The position numbers were made by a program, and so were the translations under genes. A stretch of 8,384 nucleotides of DNA from Planctomycetaceae bacterium (GTDB taxonomy: Bacteria; Planctomycetota; Planctomycetia; Planctomycetales; Planctomycetaceae). Each line of letters begins with the position of its first letter. The first letter of the stretch is position 1. This document shows, piece by piece, positions 6,037 to 8,384 of this stretch. The stretch lies in NCBI GenBank assembly GCA_015487825.1, contig WFOZ01000160.1, positions 1 through 8,384 of the forward strand, in the 5' to 3' direction. The notes beneath the pieces were generated by a model. The model was not told the origin of the DNA and searched no databases. It worked only from the letters and a program-made list of their open reading frames with translations.

Positions 6037-7158
6037 CTATTTGGAAACGATTATTTCAGGAGTGCTCGGTACAGAGTTCCAGGAGGATGTGGCGATGTTC
6101 TGAGCGATCCAGTTGAGCAATTCCGCTTCCGGTGAGCCATCTTTGAAGTCTGTAACGGGATTTGTTTCAGGGACAGACTCGTTTTGTAATGCTGTATCAA
6201 ACCCTGCTCGCCGTTTGATGAGGTAATTTGGTCGAGCGCGAACCTGATCGTATATTCGTGCAGCGTATTCACCGAGAATTGCAATGCCCATGGCGTTGAT
6301 GGCCCCGAAAAATGAGACGACCATTGTTGAGGAAGTCCATCCGGGAATCGCATCGCCGGTAATCAGTTTATGGTACAGTGCAAATCCAGCTAACGCTCCG
6401 CTGATAATAAATGAGGCGATGCCGATCAGATAGAACATTGTCAGGGGAATGCTTGAGAAGGAAAAGATCGCTGTCTTGGCCAGGCGAAATAATCCAATCA
6501 GTGAGACTCGTGGAGTTTCGTCGTAACGAGCCAGTCGTTCGACTTCGATGCCGGCCTGGTGATAACCGACCCAACTGCGCAGACCGGGGAAATATCGATC
6601 ACATTCCGGTAGTTCGTTCAGACGATTGAGTACCTGCCGGTCAAGTAAGCTGAAGTTGCCGGCATCAGGTGGAATGGCAACAGAAGAGATGGAGTTGAGG
6701 ACACGATAAAAACCGGTAAACAGACAGCGCTTCCAGGCAGCTTCTTTTCTTTGGGTGCGTGTTGCGTAGACGATATCGTAACCCTGTTTCCAGGCATCGA
6801 GAAATTTCGGGAGTGCAGCCGGATCGTCCTGAAGATCGGAATCCATGATAATGATGGCTTCGCCGCGAGCCTGCTCCAGTCCCGCCTGCACAGCCGCCTG
6901 ATGACCATAATTTCGAGAGAAATGGACAACACAAACTTCAGGATGCGTTTTCGCCATTACATCGAGCAACGTTGCGGACCCATCGGTTGACCCATCGTTG
7001 ACAAAGATGATTTCCAGTTTGGAAACTTCATCCAGGAGGGATTGTTTAATTTGCCCGATCAGAATCCTGACGGCATTGCACTCGTTATAAACGGGCAAAA
7101 CAACCGAGACAAAAGGCTTTTCATGCCGACATTTCTGGAGGTCGATAAGAGCTGGCAT
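6037..7158 (-). CDS. Membrane glycosyltransferase family 2 (polyprenyl-phosphate sugar transferase, DPM1/GtrB/ArnC type)
   Basis: A 373-residue protein from the ATG at 7158. The N-terminal GT-A domain begins FVSVVLPVYNE (about 17-26), then EIIFVNDGSTDGS (49-61), and the donor/metal motif MDSDLQDDP (105-113), which is characteristic of polyprenyl-phosphate glycosyltransferases. DAGNFSLLDRQVL (165-177) is the usual second conserved block. Two C-terminal membrane segments follow, about 238-262 and 275-297, with EYAARIYDQVRARPNYLI (298-314) at the membrane exit, as in GtrB/ArnC proteins. The likely reaction is transfer of a sugar from a nucleotide donor to undecaprenyl phosphate on the cytoplasmic face; the sugar is not known. 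The tail beyond about 320 is hydrophilic and not conserved. An ATG at 7251 would overlap the methyltransferase by 92 bases and is rejected: 7158 has GAGG 6 bases upstream and follows the methyltransferase stop by one base, which indicates coupled translation. Confidence 0.9.
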   Translation of the reverse strand: MPALIDLQKCRHEKPFVSVVLPVYNECNAVRILIGQIKQSLLDEVSKLEIIFVNDGSTDGSATLLDVMAKTHPEVCVVHFSRNYGHQAAVQAGLEQARGEAIIIMDSDLQDDPAALPKFLDAWKQGYDIVYATRTQRKEAAWKRCLFTGFYRVLNSISSVAIPPDAGNFSLLDRQVLNRLNELPECDRYFPGLRSWVGYHQAGIEVERLARYDETPRVSLIGLFRLAKTAIFSFSSIPLTMFYLIGIASFIISGALAGFALYHKLITGDAIPGWTSSTMVVSFFGAINAMGIAILGEYAARIYDQVRARPNYLIKRRAGFDTALQNESVPETNPVTDFKDGSPEAELLNWIAQNIATSSWNSVPSTPEIIVSK

Positions 7159-7159
7159 G

Positions 7160-7897
7160 TTACACCTCGCTCGATTTATGAAACAGCCCTGCGATTGAAA
7201 GTCCGCACGGGATTTGCAGGTATTTGGACATGCATCGTTCTGCATCGGCACAGCTCATCAGCAGGCGATTCATCCAGGGAGAAACATGTGGGAATTCCGC
7301 AGAACGGGATTGTGGACTTAATTTCTGCCAGGCTCGAACTCCTAATGCAGCGGGTAGCGTGAAGGAATTCCAGTGGGTGATTTTAGTCGTTTCGAATCCC
7401 GCCTGAGTTGTTTGTTGCAGCAGTTGTTTTTTTGTGTATCTGCGATGATGCCCCAACGCGCGATCCCAGTCGCCGTACAGCCACTGATAGGCGGGAACGG
7501 TCAGAATCAGGATCCCTCCATCTTTAAGGGCGTTCCAGGCATGTTTGAGAACTCGCCCGGGATGTTCAACATGTTCAATCACGTCGAGCATGACGATGGC
7601 ATCGGCTGAGTGATTATCCAACGGCCAGGGCTGGTGCAGATCGTGAACCTGCACATTTTCGATACCTCGTTTTTTTCCGTAGGCAACTGCTTCAGGCATG
7701 ATATCGAGTCCTGCGACCTGGTATCCGAGCTGTTGAAAAGAGAGCAGATTTCCGGCTGATCCGATCCCTCCTTCAATAACCAGTCCGGGAGCCGGGGCGA
7801 ACTCTTTGAGCCAGCGACTGATCAGCCGTTGTTTTGAAACGTGCCACCAGTAGGTTTGTTCCAGCTCGGAAAGTTCGTGTAGATGTGCCAGTTCCAT
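7160..7897 (-). CDS. Class I SAM-dependent methyltransferase
   Basis: A 245-residue cytoplasmic enzyme. Motif I is VIEGGIGSAGN (40-50), which keeps the E-x-G-x-G-x-x-G outline but with Gly-Ile where most relatives have Gly-Cys. GLDIMPEA (63-70) provides the acidic residue (D65) for the SAM ribose, VHDLHQPWPL (84-93) is the adenine-side loop, and DVIEHV (105-110) is the usual motif of the Methyltransf_11/23 group. LKDGGILILTVPA (124-136) and GHHRRYTKKQL (149-159) are typical of relatives found in envelope polysaccharide clusters. The acceptor is unknown; a lipid carrier, quinone-like molecule or sugar are all possible. It is the middle gene of a tight minus-strand operon. Its ATG overlaps the stop of the upstream small gene (TAATG), and its stop is one base from the GT2 start. 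That coupling supports a joint function in glycan or glycolipid synthesis. Confidence 0.9.
   Translation of the reverse strand: MELAHLHELSELEQTYWWHVSKQRLISRWLKEFAPAPGLVIEGGIGSAGNLLSFQQLGYQVAGLDIMPEAVAYGKKRGIENVQVHDLHQPWPLDNHSADAIVMLDVIEHVEHPGRVLKHAWNALKDGGILILTVPAYQWLYGDWDRALGHHRRYTKKQLLQQTTQAGFETTKITHWNSFTLPAALGVRAWQKLSPQSRSAEFPHVSPWMNRLLMSCADAERCMSKYLQIPCGLSIAGLFHKSSEV
7165..7168 (-). promoter_or_regulatory. Ribosome-binding site that sets the start of the GT2 gene
   Basis: GAGG in the last sense codons of the methyltransferase lies 6 bases before the ATG at 7158 (GAGGTGTAACATG, with the methyltransferase TAA inside). This fixes the start and indicates translational coupling. Confidence 0.7.
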
Positions 7898-8074
7898 TAT
7901 GTCTTCAATTTCTCACCCGGATAATCCGGAACCAAAAATTTATCGTCAGGGTCGCCTTTGTGCATGTTGCAAAAAAACAACACGCTTTCTTATGACATAG
8001 CTTTTCAGATTGTGCCAGGACGCATGAAACTGCTGGGGAGAGAGAGAATCGGTAGATCGGGATGACGATTGCAT
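7897..8074 (-). pseudogene. Frameshifted gene for a ~58-residue protein, first gene of the methyltransferase-GT2 operon
   Basis: From an ATG at 8074 the minus strand reads MQSSSRSTDSLSPQQFHASW and then HNLKSYVIRKRVVF, to a TGA at 7948-7946. The +1 frame continues as CNMHKGDPDDKFLVPDYPGE, then KLKT, and ends with a TAA at 7899-7897 that shares one base with the methyltransferase ATG (TAATG). The frames meet at a seven-base run, 7971-7977 (T7 in the message). With T6 a single frame gives R-V-V-F-C-N-M-H. The span is 178 bases, 3x59 plus 1. The TAATG junction and the protein-like sequence on both sides argue that this was, or is, a real gene. I do not know the family; the product would be small, soluble and basic. 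A GTG-TTG start just before the run could give a 28-residue product. Alternatives: sequencing error, slippage at T7, or decay. A different same-strand frame is open from 8126 to 7905 but reads poorly. Confidence 0.6.
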
Positions 8075-8183
8075 CGATTATTCCGAAGAGGATTTGTGCT
8101 GAGATCCCAAATATGAGCCGCAGCATAAATTAACTCTGTTTTTAAGCTACATTTTGAATGGATATTCAATTTTTAGTCAGGCT

Positions 8184-8209
8184 AATCCGAGAGTTAACAT
8201 TCCCGGATT
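8184..8209. promoter_or_regulatory. Inverted repeat upstream of the GT-C gene, possible operator
   Basis: AATCCG (8184-8189) and CGGATT (8204-8209) are perfect inverted copies with 14 bases between them, about two helical turns centre to centre, with GTTAAC in the middle. It lies between the divergent glycan genes. No good promoter was found beside it. A separate AT-rich inverted repeat, TTGAAT/ATTCAA (8154-8159, 8164-8169), lies just upstream. Confidence 0.3.
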
Positions 8210-8243
8210 GCCTGTTCAATTAGCAGGGAGACATTTTCTGCTC

Positions 8244-8384
8244 ATGCGGTCACAAATTTGGAAACTGTTTTATTCTCCCTGGTTTTGGGGAGTGCTGCTG
8301 GTTGCTTTGATCATTCAGAGTTTGCCGTTGATGCTCTGCATGCCTTTGACTGCTGATGCGGTGCTTTACGATTTACAGGCAAAA
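8244..8384 (+). CDS. Probable GT-C (ArnT/PMT-type, family 39-like) membrane glycosyltransferase, N-terminal part
   Basis: The first 47 residues of a gene that continues beyond the window. A short cytoplasmic start (MRSQIWKLFYSP) leads to a hydrophobic segment from about residue 13 to 33 (WFWGVLLVALIIQSLPLMLC). PLTADAVLYDLQAK follows, resembling the first outer loop of GT-C enzymes, where an Asp (here D38) next to a 'D-x-x-x-Y' pattern serves in catalysis. Such enzymes transfer sugars from polyprenyl-phosphate donors outside the cytoplasm, which would match the product of the divergent GT2 gene. With only one membrane segment visible the family call is an inference from context and this loop. 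A GGGAG at 8226-8230 is too far (13 bases) from the ATG to be a good ribosome site. Confidence 0.6.
   Translation, partial: MRSQIWKLFYSPWFWGVLLVALIIQSLPLMLCMPLTADAVLYDLQAK

Noticed and set aside
7159..7251. Earlier ATG at 7251 for the GT2 protein
   Set aside because: It lies inside the methyltransferase coding region. The added residues (Cys-rich, no family match) are a shadow of that gene, and the ATG at 7158 has a strong ribosome site.
7905..8126. 73-codon open frame upstream of the methyltransferase
   Set aside because: Its second half reads poorly. The two other frames on the same strand together give a better protein that ends in TAATG with the methyltransferase. Its hydrophobic first part could still mislead gene callers.
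1..8384. tRNA, rRNA, CRISPR array, insertion sequence, toxin-antitoxin or defence system
   Set aside because: No transposase, integrase, Cas or known defence domain, no regularly spaced repeats and no tRNA-like cloverleaf were seen on either strand.

Overview
The window looks like chromosomal DNA from a member of the Planctomycetota, perhaps a Gimesia or Rubinisphaera relative. That assignment is inference. It rests on four things: an exported family S1 sulfatase, an exported HEAT-repeat protein with a planctomycete-style N-terminal region, an exported PQQ-type beta-propeller, and mid-range GC content with only patchy Shine-Dalgarno use. I see no RNA gene, CRISPR array, insertion sequence or phage gene.

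Layout. Bases 2-334 (+) are the C-terminal end of an NAD-dependent sugar epimerase/dehydratase. It converges, with 3 bases between the stop codons, on a beta-propeller gene (338-1618, -). Between that gene and the HEAT-repeat gene (2203-3483, +) lies a minus-strand stretch (1739-2084) that reads as one ~114-residue protein only if a single base is skipped. I call it a frameshifted gene. A candidate terminator and promoter separate the HEAT gene from the sulfatase (3649-5349, +). A 353-base interval with several inverted repeats follows, then a stand-alone TfoX C-terminal-domain gene (5703-6017, +).

The right part is a minus-strand operon, read from high to low coordinates: a second frameshifted small gene (8074-7897), a SAM-dependent methyltransferase (7897-7160) and a DPM/GtrB-type membrane glycosyltransferase 2 (7158-6037). 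The first junction is a TAATG overlap. The second leaves one base, with a strong ribosome site inside the preceding gene. Divergent from this operon, a probable GT-C (ArnT/PMT-type) glycosyltransferase starts at 8244 and runs off the window.

Function. The GT2, methyltransferase and GT-C genes fit a pathway that makes polyprenyl-phosphate-linked sugars and transfers them outside the cytoplasm. The epimerase at the left edge may supply nucleotide sugars, but it is far away and the link is weak. The most unusual content is the two disrupted small genes. Each is restored by removing one base, plausibly from a homopolymer (four bases at 2018-2021, seven at 7971-7977), while all the large genes are intact.
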